Notes under the pieces: model-generated
What the model was told of the DNA's origin: nothing
The model's database searches: none
Seen by the model: only the letters and a program-made list of their open reading frames with translations
DNA from: Azospirillum sp. B510
Lineage (GTDB): Bacteria; Pseudomonadota; Alphaproteobacteria; Azospirillales; Azospirillaceae
DNA: 64,000 nt
Assembly: GCF_000010725.1 (NCBI RefSeq)
Contig: NC_013854.1
Coordinates: forward strand, 1,641,001-1,705,000
Reading direction: 5' to 3'
Shown: positions 53,560 to 63,389 of the stretch, one piece after another
How the letters are laid out: every line of letters begins with the position of its first letter
Numbering within the stretch: the first letter of the stretch is position 1
Position numbers and translations under genes: made by a program

Positions 53560-53585
53560 GAACGTCCTGGGATCGGGAGACGTTC
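53560..53585. promoter_or_regulatory. Palindrome between methyltransferase and vsr
   Basis: GAACGTC (53560-53566) and GACGTTC (53579-53585) are perfect 7-bp arms with a 12-bp spacer, inside the short gap between the two divergent genes. It could be an operator that tunes both. Confidence 0.4.
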
Positions 53586-53609
53586 CGAAATTTACTATAT
53601 CGGGGTGGT

Positions 53610-54077
53610 GTGGCTCGCACACCCCCAAAGTCTTGGGGGCTGCAATTGGACATCTTTAGCTCGGAAAAGCGTAGCGCCATCATGAGCAGCATCCACGGGC
53701 GAGATACCAAGCCTGAGTTGCTGGTGCGTCGCTTTCTGCATAGCCGTGGACTGAGGTTTCGACTTCATGCGAAGACGCTACCGGGTTGCCCTGACCTAGT
53801 TTTTCCTGGTAGGCGTGTGGCTGTGTTCGTCCATGGGTGCTTTTGGCACGGGCATGAAGGATGCAGGAAAGCTCGGCTCCCAGCGACGAGGGAGGAGTTT
53901 TGGCGCCGTAAGATCGGACGGAATAGAGATAGGGATGCAGAAGTCCGCGCTGCTCTTGAAAGCATGGGCTGGCGGGTATTGGAGGTTTGGACCTGCGAAA
54001 CAAACCTGAACCGGCTGGAGTGTCTGTATAAGGACATCTGGTCCTCACCGACAGCTCATATCCGAAAGAAGATTTGA
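53610..54077 (+). CDS. vsr: Very short patch repair endonuclease Vsr
   Basis: 155 residues from a GTG at 53610. 'SEKRSAIMSSIHGRDTKPEL' at the N-terminus, 'LPGCPDLVFPGRRVAVFVHG' with catalytic Asp62, 'CFWHGHEGC' with the zinc/histidine residues, and 'EFWRRKIGRNRDRD' match Vsr. It nicks DNA at T:G mismatches that arise from deamination of 5-methylcytosine, so it should recognise the same site as the neighbouring methyltransferase. Divergent from that gene. Confidence 0.94.
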   Translation: MARTPPKSWGLQLDIFSSEKRSAIMSSIHGRDTKPELLVRRFLHSRGLRFRLHAKTLPGCPDLVFPGRRVAVFVHGCFWHGHEGCRKARLPATREEFWRRKIGRNRDRDAEVRAALESMGWRVLEVWTCETNLNRLECLYKDIWSSPTAHIRKKI

Positions 54078-54275
54078 GAGACTGATTTATAATACTCGGT
54101 GCGGCATATTTGTCCATAATACATCGGTCCATAATCCCATCCTCCACTGGCATGTAAAATTGGGAAGTTGACGGCGTGGTCTTTTGTCAGAGTTTTCCCA
54201 AAGTCCCGGCCATCTGTCCCACCCTTTTATCCTTGTCCTTCGTGAGTGAGGACTTGTTGCAATTCGGGTAACTAG
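54078..54275. other. Short low-GC intergenic region before IS1380 element
   Basis: Nothing gene-like is visible. It ends in CTAG (54272-54275), the left copy of the target duplication. Confidence 0.5.
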
Positions 54276-55888
54276 CCGCCTTTATTCACCAGGGTGGCGA
54301 GCGGTCTGGTCGCCGCGTTGAGATGATCAACGTTGGGCTGTATGGGCGCGCGTCGTCGGCCGCCGCGCTGACGGCGGCGTGACGGTGTCGGAGTTGGTGG
54401 TGGAGGGGATTGGGTGACGGCTGGGGCACGCTGCCCCGGTGCTCAGCAGATGAGCCGGGGCATGCGGCCGAGGGCGAGGTGGATGATCGCCTGATCAGGC
54501 GCGCTGGTCGGCAGGTGCACCTTGATCTGCGTCTTCATCTCCACGATACGCGCGGCGGTCTTCACCAAGCGCAGCCGCAAGGTGTCGAATTGCACCGTGC
54601 GCCAGCGGGAGCGTTTCGGCATCAGCGAGCGCAGGCTCCACAGCAGCCAGTACGCCCCGGCGTGCAGGAACAGGCGGAACTGGTTGGCCGTCGCCTTGGT
54701 GCAGGAGGTCCGGTCTGCGGCAAGGTGGGATTTCCAGGCTTTTATATGATTTTCCGCCTGTCCCCTCGCGCAATACAGGCCGGCATACAGCCAGCGACCC
54801 GTGCCGTGGCGTAGGTTGGTGACGATGAAGCGGCTGTCGGTGCCCTGGTCTCCTGCCTCGACGCGCGCGACGATGCGGCGGACCCGGCTCCAGGTGCTGG
54901 CCCCGTCATAGAATTCCTTGAAGCGGCGCACCTTGTCGGCTCCGGGCATGGCCTGGAAGCGCGCCGCGGTGCTGGCCTCCAGCGTGGTGACGTGACGGCG
55001 CAGTGTGCTGCTGGTCGGCAGACCGAGCACGTAGTCGAGCCCCTCCGCCTCGCACCAGTCCAGCACCTCCGGGCAGGCGTAATGGCCGTCGGCGCGCAGC
55101 AGGATCTCGGTCTTGGGCCAGTTTGCCCGAATGGCGCGGAGCAGGCGACGCAGGAAGGTCCGGATCTCCGTCCCCTTGGGCCGCTTGGCTGGGCGCAGCA
55201 CAGCGGTGACAAAGCGGCCGTTGCCGTCGAAGACAACGATGGGCTGGAAGCCGTACTCGTCATAATGGGCGTTGAACAGGCGCAACTGCTGACCGCCATG
55301 CACCGTGTCGAAGGTGTCGTCTACATCCAGCACGATGCGCTTGGGCACCTGGCGAAAGGACGCGCAGTAGAGATCGACCATGGCTCGGCCCATGCGCAGC
55401 AGTGCGCGGGTATCCGGCAGGTTCTCCAGGCGCGAGATGGTGGCTTGCGAGCAAAGGTCACGCTCGGACGGCAGGCGTTCCAGGGCCATCTTGAACAGCG
55501 GGTCGGAGCGTAGGCTGCCGGCGTCGTTGCCGTCCTCGTAGCCCGCCGCGATGGCCAGCAGGCGAAAGCCGATGATGTCGGCCAGCGAATGCACGGTGCG
55601 CGTTGGATCGCGCGGGTCCTCAATACAGGCGGCCAGCCGATCGGCAATCCGCAGCCGCTTCGCCACCTCCCGCAGCACCAGCAGCCCGCCATCGGAGGAC
55701 AGGCGGCCGCCATCAAAGCGCCCGATCACCGGCTTTCCAGCAACGGGTGACAGGCCGGGCAGCGGCAGGGTATGATCAACCATGGCGGGTGGGCGCTCCG
55801 GAAACGGCAGGAGTTGGCGTCAGCACCCAAATCCTACGGCCGCTCAACGGATGCCGCTACACCCGCCAACCCTCATGAATTTTCCCGG
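54276..55888 (-). mobile_element. IS1380-family insertion sequence with CTAG target duplication
   Basis: The 1613-bp element starts CCGCCTTTATTCACCAGGG and ends, in reverse complement, CCGGGAAAATTCATGAGGG; both ends continue into GGCG, so they form imperfect inverted repeats. CTAG flanks it on both sides (54272-54275, 55889-55892). The length and the 4-bp duplication are usual for IS1380. It inserted inside the island. Confidence 0.87.
54443..55783 (-). CDS. IS1380-family transposase
   Basis: 446 residues. DDE-type residues: D in 'IVLDVDDTFDTVHGGQQLRL', D in 'LLRADGHYACPEVLDW', E in 'YCARGQAENHIKAWKSHLAA'. N-terminal 'SSDGGLLVLREVAKRLRIAD' is common in the family. No internal stop is seen, so it could be active. 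GC content is higher than in the surrounding island genes. Confidence 0.95.
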   Translation of the reverse strand: MVDHTLPLPGLSPVAGKPVIGRFDGGRLSSDGGLLVLREVAKRLRIADRLAACIEDPRDPTRTVHSLADIIGFRLLAIAAGYEDGNDAGSLRSDPLFKMALERLPSERDLCSQATISRLENLPDTRALLRMGRAMVDLYCASFRQVPKRIVLDVDDTFDTVHGGQQLRLFNAHYDEYGFQPIVVFDGNGRFVTAVLRPAKRPKGTEIRTFLRRLLRAIRANWPKTEILLRADGHYACPEVLDWCEAEGLDYVLGLPTSSTLRRHVTTLEASTAARFQAMPGADKVRRFKEFYDGASTWSRVRRIVARVEAGDQGTDSRFIVTNLRHGTGRWLYAGLYCARGQAENHIKAWKSHLAADRTSCTKATANQFRLFLHAGAYWLLWSLRSLMPKRSRWRTVQFDTLRLRLVKTAARIVEMKTQIKVHLPTSAPDQAIIHLALGRMPRLIC

Positions 55889-55918
55889 CTAGGACTGAGG
55901 GCAGTCGTATTGATCTGG

Positions 55919-56278
55919 ATGTCGGTAGTGGTGTGGGTCATGCTCATAATTTCCATTGGGTTAGATGCTGATGATAGGGATCTACTCGGCGGTCTGGCGA
56001 CCGTGGTTGGGGTAGTGGCAGAGGAGAGGGGGAGGGCGGCAGTGGAGGTGAGTATGGGAAGACGATCCAACCACACATCCAGGGATTATTACGGCGCCAG
56101 GGGGGGGTATAAGGAGATAGCTCTGAAAATCGTCCTTCAGCATTGTAATCGAAAAAAAGTCAAAAAATTCTTCGCATTAGTATTCACTGGTGGGGATTGG
56201 TCCAAGCTTTCCTATGGGTGTTTTGAAATGTACGGAAATTTTCGTTTGACTGAACTGGAGGTCGTTGGTGGCCACTAA
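55919..56278 (+). CDS. Small hypothetical membrane protein
   Basis: 119 residues from the ATG at 55919 (an upstream in-frame extension would lie in the IS). One N-terminal hydrophobic segment ('MSVVVWVMLIISIGLDADD') is followed by a glycine/valine stretch and a basic, aromatic C-terminus ('NRKKVKKFFALVFTGGDW'). It is not recognised. It lies just right of the IS and upstream of nothing on its strand. It may be a real small gene or a remnant of one broken by the IS. Confidence 0.35.
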   Translation: MSVVVWVMLIISIGLDADDRDLLGGLATVVGVVAEERGRAAVEVSMGRRSNHTSRDYYGARGGYKEIALKIVLQHCNRKKVKKFFALVFTGGDWSKLSYGCFEMYGNFRLTELEVVGGH

Positions 56279-56456
56279 CCCCTATATGTCGATCAATAGG
56301 GGATGAAAAATCCGTTTTATTCCAATTATTTAGAATGTGTCGCGCGATAGGTTTTCCCGATTTTCCCGGAATTGCGCAGTTCGCCAGCTCAGTCCTGTTC
56401 TGTTTGGAAAATGATCACCAGATCCTTGCTCGCGAGTGCGCCGTACTCCCGTGAGG

Positions 56457-58172
56457 CTAATCGATATAAAGCCAGGAAAGGTCAAGGTCCGGGTTGATCT
56501 TGTCGATGGCTGCCTTGAGTTGAACAAGGTTGAAGCCCTTAGTGTAGCGAGCCGTCTCGCCCGTTCCTGCGTGCCCGACAAGGCTTTTTATGATGGGTTC
56601 GGGCACTTCGGCCCTCTGCATGAGGGTGATGGCTGTATGGCGAAACGAATGGAAGTCCAATTTGTCTTGGTATAGCCCAACATCTTTCCGATAGCGGGAA
56701 AACCACTTGGTAAAGGCATGGCCATAACGCTTATCAGCTCCACCTGGCTCAAGGCCCGGAAAGACTCTACGCTCGTGTCGATCTCGCAGGCCTGCGACAT
56801 ATTGAAGGAAACCGAGGCGCACAAGTTCGGTATGGATAGGAACTCGACGAATTGCGTTCCGATTTTTCACATGGCGGGGTGGTCTGGCGTTGATGTCGAA
56901 GAACCAAACGCCCTCCTCGTGACAAACGTCCTCCATGTGGAGCTGACATATCTCCTCCTCGCGCATGGCCGAGAATACGCCGATTAATGGCAGCCAGAAC
57001 TTCTCGTCCCGTTGAATGCAGGTGCCGGGTTTGGTGCGGCGGGCAGGCGATTGGCAGCCTCGCCAGAGCGTTGATGTGAACAGAGCTTGTAGGTCAGCTG
57101 GCGCCCACATATTGCGTTGCTGGTGGGCGGCGACGGTGCTGGGAAACTTGAAGCCGGTGAACAAGTTATCCGTAACATGCCCTCGGGTTTGTAACCATTC
57201 CCAGAGGGCGGACATGGCCGAGAAGTGCCGCTGAACGGTCCGAGCAGAGAGCGCATTCCCACGTATGTCGGCTGACGTAGCAGCACGGAGGCTGACGATT
57301 TTCTGAGGCGACATGCCACGATATTTGGCGGCCTTACCGTAATCGGCAGGAAGCTGATGGAGCATATCTTTGAACGCACCGGCATCGACCCTCCCATACT
57401 CGTTCACGGGTCGATCCCCAATGATGTCCAGAAACAGCTCAAAGGTCTTCTTCGCTTGGTTTCCGGACTGTGCCCGCCAGTGTTTGCTGTTTTCCCGGTC
57501 GCTGAGAAAGCTCGTGGTTAGTTCAGATAAGGCAGGCACCAGCTTTGATGCCGGCTTTGATGCCGGCTTTGGTGGTGGAGAAGGGATCGGAGCGGATTCC
57601 AGTGCTGCTCGGAGTAGTTTATCTCTAGGCTCGTAGTTGAAATCGCCCTCGTAACGAGCCCTTACTGCCTCAGCTACATCAATTCCCACCCGCAAGATGG
57701 CTTGGCGAACTTGGTCGATCTCCTCGGGGGAAAGCGTGTTCGTGAGTTTGTGCTTGTGCAGCATAGCTTCGGTAATAAAAGCCACACCGCGCAAGTCGTT
57801 GCGCGCTAATTCATTCTTCGATGATTTTGTAACTTCGGCATAATAGTTAACTCTCTGTTGGCGAGCTTCCTCAGGAATCGAGCCTAGTCTCAGTCGCCAA
57901 GTGTTTTCCTGATCCAGCACCTGCTCATAGAAGTCACGCACCAGCGACTCAATTTCTTCCTTGGATAGCATGGGGTCGCCGCGCACTGCCTCGAACAATC
58001 CTTCAGAGAGCAGGTATAGCCGACGTGAGCTCTGCTTTGCAGCCTGAATGTCGGAAGTTTCGAGGCTACGGACCAATTCGGTTCGCCCGATGCGACTTCT
58101 GAGTTCCTTGGGAACAGCCCGCCGGAAATGAAAAATAACGCCGCGTCGCACGACGTTGGGCAGGGTACGCAT
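56457..58172 (-). CDS. Tyrosine-type site-specific integrase of the island
   Basis: 571 residues from the ATG at 58172 (GGAG 8 bases upstream); a start at 58244 is possible. N-terminus 'MRTLPNVVRRGVIFHFRRAV' is of the DUF6538 type that often precedes integrases. Catalytic residues: Arg in 'FSAMREEEICQLHMED', H-x2-R in 'LDFHSFRHTAITLMQ', His in 'VGHAGTGETARYTKG' and Tyr in the same segment. Location 105 bp from the 3' end of tRNA-Gln and transcription away from it are typical for integrases of tRNA islands. Codon use is low in GC. Confidence 0.93.
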   Translation of the reverse strand: MRTLPNVVRRGVIFHFRRAVPKELRSRIGRTELVRSLETSDIQAAKQSSRRLYLLSEGLFEAVRGDPMLSKEEIESLVRDFYEQVLDQENTWRLRLGSIPEEARQQRVNYYAEVTKSSKNELARNDLRGVAFITEAMLHKHKLTNTLSPEEIDQVRQAILRVGIDVAEAVRARYEGDFNYEPRDKLLRAALESAPIPSPPPKPASKPASKLVPALSELTTSFLSDRENSKHWRAQSGNQAKKTFELFLDIIGDRPVNEYGRVDAGAFKDMLHQLPADYGKAAKYRGMSPQKIVSLRAATSADIRGNALSARTVQRHFSAMSALWEWLQTRGHVTDNLFTGFKFPSTVAAHQQRNMWAPADLQALFTSTLWRGCQSPARRTKPGTCIQRDEKFWLPLIGVFSAMREEEICQLHMEDVCHEEGVWFFDINARPPRHVKNRNAIRRVPIHTELVRLGFLQYVAGLRDRHERRVFPGLEPGGADKRYGHAFTKWFSRYRKDVGLYQDKLDFHSFRHTAITLMQRAEVPEPIIKSLVGHAGTGETARYTKGFNLVQLKAAIDKINPDLDLSWLYID

Positions 58173-58276
58173 GGCCTTTGCTCCAGTCCGACTGTAGCAG
58201 CCGATTGGAGCAAGCCGGGTCTGTGCCCTGTTGTTAGGCGACAAACCATAACGCAGTCAGTGTCTTGGGAGAAAGT

Positions 58277-58351
<75 letters not shown>

Positions 58352-58470
58352 ACCGGCGCGGCGATCTCTCGTATCGCCGGAAGGAGCGGCACCATAATCG
58401 GAAGCCCGGCTGAACGCAACAGCCTGTTTTCAGAAAATTTTCACCGCCGGAACCGGCCTGGCGCCGGGGC

Positions 58471-60579
58471 TCAGCGGCCCTCCCGCCGCCATGCCATCAA
58501 CAGCCCGCCCAGCACCAGGGCCAATACCGCCCCCACCGGCAACAGCGGAACATCGGTCACACCGGTCACCGTGTAATCGCCGTTGGCGCGCAGCCCGATC
58601 CAGCCCGGTCCGGTCTGGCCGCGGTCGGGCTGGGTGCGCCGCACCTCGATCCCTGGATTGGGTCCGTTGTCGGTATCGGTCACCCAGTGGATGCCGCCGC
58701 CGGTCGCGTCGGCCACCGGTTTCATGCGGTCGCCGGTGGACCGCACGTCGGCCAGTTCCGGCGTGTTCACCGCACCGACAACCGCCAGCGTCGTCCGCTC
58801 GCCGTCGGAGACACGATAGATGCCGGGTGCCCCCGCGGTCACCGTGGCGACGGCGCGGCCGCCGCGGTCGTCGGTCAATTGCAGCGTGCTGGTCCGGTCC
58901 GACGGATCGGTGATGGTGACCGCCCGCGGATCCCGGGTGAGGGAGCGGCGTTCGACCGTGATGCGGTTGCCGTCCACATGGGCGCGCAGGTCGTTCTCCT
59001 CCAGCTCCGGTTCCTTCATCAGCCAATGGGCAAGCCGGCGCAGAAGCTCCGCCTGCGGGCCGCCGCCCTCGAATCCGCGGCTCCACAGCCAGATCTGGTC
59101 GGAGGCGAGCTGCGCCACCCGGCCCTTGCCGACGCGGTCCAGCACCAGAAGCGGGCGGTTGTCAGCCCCCTGCATCACCACGGTGCCGCTGTTCGGCGTC
59201 ACATCCACCTGATGGAACCAGCGCCCCCAGGCCGGCGGCGCGTCCGGCCGGTCACCGGGAAGCCCGGCGGTCACCGGATGACGGCGGCCGACATCGGTGA
59301 CGGTCGGCAGGAAGGGGCGGTCCACCGTCTGGCCGCTGGGTGCCGCCGGCAGGATGGACCCCAGCGGCGTGCGGTAGAGCGACAGCGGGCCGGCATAGCC
59401 CTGGCCTGAGGTTTCCAGCAGGGCGCCACCCTTGCGGACATAATCGGCGATGTTCTCCAGATACATCTGCGGCAGCACCCCACGGCGGCGGTAGCGGTCG
59501 AAGATGATCAGGTCGAACTCGTCCAGCTTCACCTCGAACAGCTCGCGGATCGGGAAGGCGATCAGGGACAGCTCGCGGATCGGTGTGCCGTCCTGCTTCT
59601 CCGGCGGGCGCAGGATGGTGAAATGGACCAGATCGACAGCCGGGTCGGCCTTCAGCAGGTTGCGCCAGGTGCGCTCCCCGGCATGCGGCTCGCCGGAAAC
59701 CAGAAGCACGCGCAGCCGGTCGCGCACGCCGTTCACCACCACCGCCGCCCGGTTGTTGGCCAGCGTCAGCTCCTGTTTCGCCGCCTCCACCTCCAGCTCC
59801 AGGACATTCTGGCCGCCATGGGTGATCGGCAGGTCGATGCGGACGTCGCGGCCGACCGGCACGCGGACGGTGTTGGGGGGGCCGCCGTCCTGGCGCAGCG
59901 TCACCGCGGCGTCGGCCGACTGGCGGGCGGGCATGTCGTCCACCCGGATGGTCAGCTCGACCGGCTTGCCGACGATGCCGTAATTCGGCGCCTGCACGAT
60001 GGCGATGCGGCGGTCGCCCTCGTCGCGGTCGCCGGTCAGCAGCGTGTGGATCGGCCCGATGTCGGCCAGCTTGCCGGGGTTCCGCGGGACGTCATGCACC
60101 TGGCCGTCGGTGATGAAGACGGCGCCGGCCATGCGGCGGCGCGGCACGTCGGTCATGGCGCGGTTCAGCGCGTCGAACAGGTGGGTCTCGTTGATGGTGC
60201 CGCCGCTCCCGCCGCCCTCGGCGCTGCGGACGACGCGCAGTTCCAGATCGTCGAAGCGCTTCAGCCGCTCGATCAGCTGCTCCGCCGCCCGTTCGGTGCG
60301 GGCCCGGCGGTCGCCGATGGACTGGCTCGGCGAATCGTCGATCACCAGGACGGCGACATCCTTGATCGGCTCGCGCTTCTCCCGCACCAGCGAGGGGTTG
60401 ACCAGCGCCAGCGCCAGGACGGCGACCGCCAGCAGGCGCAGCCATGTGCCGCGCGCCCGCCGCAGCGCCGCGATCAGCACCACCAGCAGGGCGAAGCCGG
60501 CCAGGACGCCCAGCACCGGCCAGGGCAGCAGCGGCGCCAGCGCGACGGATAGTCCGGTGAGCAGATCGACGGGCATCAC
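58471..60579 (-). CDS. Large membrane protein with vWA-like and glutamine-amidotransferase-like parts (Bat operon)
   Basis: 702 residues. Two N-terminal membrane helices (about 8-58), a vWA-like region from 'IKDVAVLVIDDSPSQSIGDR', a later Rossmann-like region ('LRVLLVSGEPHAGERTWRNL', 'DLIIFDRYRRRGVLPQMYLE') and a C-terminal helix ('VGAVLALVLGGLLMAWRREG'). It is typical of the last gene in alphaproteobacterial DUF58-DUF4159-vWA operons. The function is unknown; related Bat proteins affect stress resistance. The start overlaps the upstream gene by 4 bp. Confidence 0.85.
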   Translation of the reverse strand: MMPVDLLTGLSVALAPLLPWPVLGVLAGFALLVVLIAALRRARGTWLRLLAVAVLALALVNPSLVREKREPIKDVAVLVIDDSPSQSIGDRRARTERAAEQLIERLKRFDDLELRVVRSAEGGGSGGTINETHLFDALNRAMTDVPRRRMAGAVFITDGQVHDVPRNPGKLADIGPIHTLLTGDRDEGDRRIAIVQAPNYGIVGKPVELTIRVDDMPARQSADAAVTLRQDGGPPNTVRVPVGRDVRIDLPITHGGQNVLELEVEAAKQELTLANNRAAVVVNGVRDRLRVLLVSGEPHAGERTWRNLLKADPAVDLVHFTILRPPEKQDGTPIRELSLIAFPIRELFEVKLDEFDLIIFDRYRRRGVLPQMYLENIADYVRKGGALLETSGQGYAGPLSLYRTPLGSILPAAPSGQTVDRPFLPTVTDVGRRHPVTAGLPGDRPDAPPAWGRWFHQVDVTPNSGTVVMQGADNRPLLVLDRVGKGRVAQLASDQIWLWSRGFEGGGPQAELLRRLAHWLMKEPELEENDLRAHVDGNRITVERRSLTRDPRAVTITDPSDRTSTLQLTDDRGGRAVATVTAGAPGIYRVSDGERTTLAVVGAVNTPELADVRSTGDRMKPVADATGGGIHWVTDTDNGPNPGIEVRRTQPDRGQTGPGWIGLRANGDYTVTGVTDVPLLPVGAVLALVLGGLLMAWRREGR

Positions 60580-63335
60580 TGGCCGAGCCTTTCCAGGATG
60601 GCGGGCACATGGACCTGATCGGCCTTGTAGTTGCCGGTCAGCGCGTACATCACGAGGTTGACGCCGAAGCGATAGGCCATCTCGCGCTGGCGCTCGCCGC
60701 CGGGAACCACCGCGAACAGCGGCTGGCCGTTGCGGCCGACCGCCCAGGCCGAGGCCCAGTCGTTGCCGCCGATGATGACGGAGGAGACGCCGTCATTGGC
60801 CGCTCCCTCCCGCGCTTCGAGCCAGAGCTGGCCGCCGGCGTAGCGGCCGGGGAAGTCGGTCAGCAGATAGAAGGACTTGCGCAAGACATGGTCCTGCGGC
60901 ACCGGCGCCAGCGGCGGAATGTCCAGCCCCTGAACCAGCCGTTGCAGCACGGCGGGGCCGCCGCCCGGCGCCTGGTCGCGGGTATCGAACAGGATGGTGC
61001 CGCCGTTGCGCATATAGTCGTTGACCCGCTGGCGCGCCTGATCGGACAGCGGCTTCTGGCGGTCGGACACCGGCCAATAGAGCAGGGGGTAGAAGGCCAG
61101 CTCGTCCTGCTCGGGATCGACGCCGACCGCACCGGCCGCCTCCACCGCCGTGCGCAGGCCGAGCACGCTGACCAGCCCCTCCAGCCCGGCCCGCGCGGTG
61201 TCGTCGACGCCGCTGTCGCCGGTCTGGACATAGGCGAGGTACGTCTCCTCCGTCACCTTGACCGCCTTGTCCAAATCGAGCGCCCGGTCCAGCGCCCTGG
61301 CCGGCTGCGGTGCCGCCGACAGCGCCAGGGCGAGCAGCAGCCCGGCCGCGGCCCCTCCCGCGCCACGCCGCAGGCCGGGCGGGCGCAGCAGGCCGCGCAG
61401 CGCCAGCGCGATCAGCAGATCGATGGACAGCAGGGCCAACGCCGCCGCCAGCAGCGACGGCTTCAGCGGAACCTCGCCACGCCCGCCATAGCCGTCGCGG
61501 CCGACGCCGGCCGGCAGCGGCGGCAGCGGGTCGATGGCGGTGACGGCGGCCGACAGGTTCAGGGCGCGTCGCGCGTCGTCGGTGCCGTAGAATCCCGGCG
61601 GATGGCGCGGCCCGATCACGTCGGCCCCGGCATTGCCGGGGATGGGAAAGACGGTGGGCGGCGGCGGAACCAGCCGGCCGATGCCGTCCAGCACCTCGAC
61701 CGGGTCGAGCGAGGCGGTGGAGGTGGCTCCCGTCACGCCACCGCTGAGCGCCACCAGACGGCGCAGCATGTCGACGAACAGGCCTGACAGCGGCAGGTTC
61801 GACCAGTCCGGGCTGGCGGTGGTGTGGACCAGCACGACCCAGCCGTCGCCGCGCTTCTGCGAGGTGACCAGCGGGGTGCCGTCGGCCAGCCGGGCCCAGG
61901 TGCGGTCGGCCAGATCCAGGGCCGGCTCGGCCAGCACCTGCCGGTTGACCTGGACATCGGCGGGAATGGTCAGGCCGTCGAAGGGGGATTTGGGCGGAAA
62001 GGGCTGGAGCCGCGCCGGCTCCGACCAGGACAGGGCGCCGCCCAGCGCGCGGTCGCCGATGCGCAGCCGCACCGGCACCAGCGTGTCGGCGTGCTGGGCC
62101 AGACGCGGGCCGGCGAAACGGACCAGGATGCCGCCCTTCCTCACCCAATCCTCGATGTCCTGCACCTCGGTGCCGGTCAGGGCGCCGATGTCGGACAGGA
62201 TCAGCACCGCCAGGTCCCGCTTCAGCAAATCCAGCGTCCCGCCGCGCCGCACCTCGTTGTAGGGCGACAGCGCGCGTTCGAGGTAATAGAGGTCGGACAG
62301 CAGCGGCTGGCTTTCCCCCTCCGACCGGCCGGAGACCAGACCGACGGGACGGCGGCGCCAGCGTTCGTCCAGCAGCACGGTGGCGCCGGCGGTGGTGTCG
62401 CCCTCCACCCGCAGGCTGGCGGCGTCGTTGCGCAGCTCGGTCGGTATGTCCAGCCTCACCTCCCGCGTCTTCTGGCCGGGCTCGAAAGACACGGTCTGGC
62501 GGGTCAGCAGCCGGCCGTCGGCGGCGGCGAGGCGGACGGTCACCGGCTCCGGCTTCGCGCCGTTGGCGCGGACGATGCGGGCGGTCAGCGCGGTCCCCTC
62601 GCTCGACGGCGGCAACAGCAGATGGGCGGGGCGATCAGCCGAATCATCGAGGACGTCGGCGGAGCCCAGCCGTTGCAGCGCGGCGGCCAGGGCGGCGGCC
62701 TGCCTGTCGCCGATGCCGTCGCTGAGCCACACCGCATGGATCGAACCAAGCCCATTGGCTTGGGCGGCCACCTGGGCCGTCACGGACTTCAGGGCATCGA
62801 GCGCCGCCGCCCGGTTGGTCGGCCAGGGCAGGGGGACCATCGCCTGGGCCAGGCGGCGGGCCTCCGGTGCCGGCAGGATGGCGCTGGCACGGATCGGCTG
62901 GCCATCGGCGGCGGGGATGGCGGGCGGGGCGGTGGGCAGCAGGATCACCGGGCGTTGCTGACGGTCGGCCTGGGCGATCAGCTCGTCCATCGTGCGCTTT
63001 CGGGTCGGCCAGTCGCGGCCGGCGGCCCAGCCATTGTCGACCACCAGCAGAAGCGGCCCGCCGCCCGGCAGCGCCGCGCGCGGGTTCAGCAGCGGCCCGG
63101 CCAGCGCCAGGATGATCAGCGCCGCCACGACAAGCCGCAGCAGCAGCAGCCACCAGGGGGTGCGGACCGGCGTCTCCTCCCGCGCGGTCAGGTCGCGCAG
63201 CAGGCGGATGGCGGGAAAACGGACGGCGCGCGGCGCCGGCGGCGTGACGCGCAGCAGCCACCACAGGACCGGCAGGGCGGCCAGTGCGGTCAAGATCCAG
63301 GGGGCGGCGAAGGCGATCGGTCCGAGACCCAGCAT
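60576..63335 (-). CDS. BatA / DUF4159 domain membrane protein
   Basis: 919 residues. The N-terminus 'FAAPWILTALAALPVLWWLL' and 'AVRFPAIRLLRDLTAREETP' is the BatA domain. A vWA-like middle follows ('LLLVVDNGWAAGRDWPTRKR'). A central pair of membrane helices lies near 'LLAAALALLSIDLLIALALR'. The C-terminal DUF4159 region has 'ELAFYPLLYWPVSDRQKPLS' and 'MRNGGTILFDTRDQAPGGGP'. Located with the DUF58 gene upstream and the vWA-like gene downstream. Confidence 0.9.
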   Translation of the reverse strand: MLGLGPIAFAAPWILTALAALPVLWWLLRVTPPAPRAVRFPAIRLLRDLTAREETPVRTPWWLLLLRLVVAALIILALAGPLLNPRAALPGGGPLLLVVDNGWAAGRDWPTRKRTMDELIAQADRQQRPVILLPTAPPAIPAADGQPIRASAILPAPEARRLAQAMVPLPWPTNRAAALDALKSVTAQVAAQANGLGSIHAVWLSDGIGDRQAAALAAALQRLGSADVLDDSADRPAHLLLPPSSEGTALTARIVRANGAKPEPVTVRLAAADGRLLTRQTVSFEPGQKTREVRLDIPTELRNDAASLRVEGDTTAGATVLLDERWRRRPVGLVSGRSEGESQPLLSDLYYLERALSPYNEVRRGGTLDLLKRDLAVLILSDIGALTGTEVQDIEDWVRKGGILVRFAGPRLAQHADTLVPVRLRIGDRALGGALSWSEPARLQPFPPKSPFDGLTIPADVQVNRQVLAEPALDLADRTWARLADGTPLVTSQKRGDGWVVLVHTTASPDWSNLPLSGLFVDMLRRLVALSGGVTGATSTASLDPVEVLDGIGRLVPPPPTVFPIPGNAGADVIGPRHPPGFYGTDDARRALNLSAAVTAIDPLPPLPAGVGRDGYGGRGEVPLKPSLLAAALALLSIDLLIALALRGLLRPPGLRRGAGGAAAGLLLALALSAAPQPARALDRALDLDKAVKVTEETYLAYVQTGDSGVDDTARAGLEGLVSVLGLRTAVEAAGAVGVDPEQDELAFYPLLYWPVSDRQKPLSDQARQRVNDYMRNGGTILFDTRDQAPGGGPAVLQRLVQGLDIPPLAPVPQDHVLRKSFYLLTDFPGRYAGGQLWLEAREGAANDGVSSVIIGGNDWASAWAVGRNGQPLFAVVPGGERQREMAYRFGVNLVMYALTGNYKADQVHVPAILERLGQ

Positions 63336-63389
63336 TGGCGCGTCTTCAACAGGGGGAAAGGCGGGGGGGTGGGAAGCTCGGCCGGCGCG

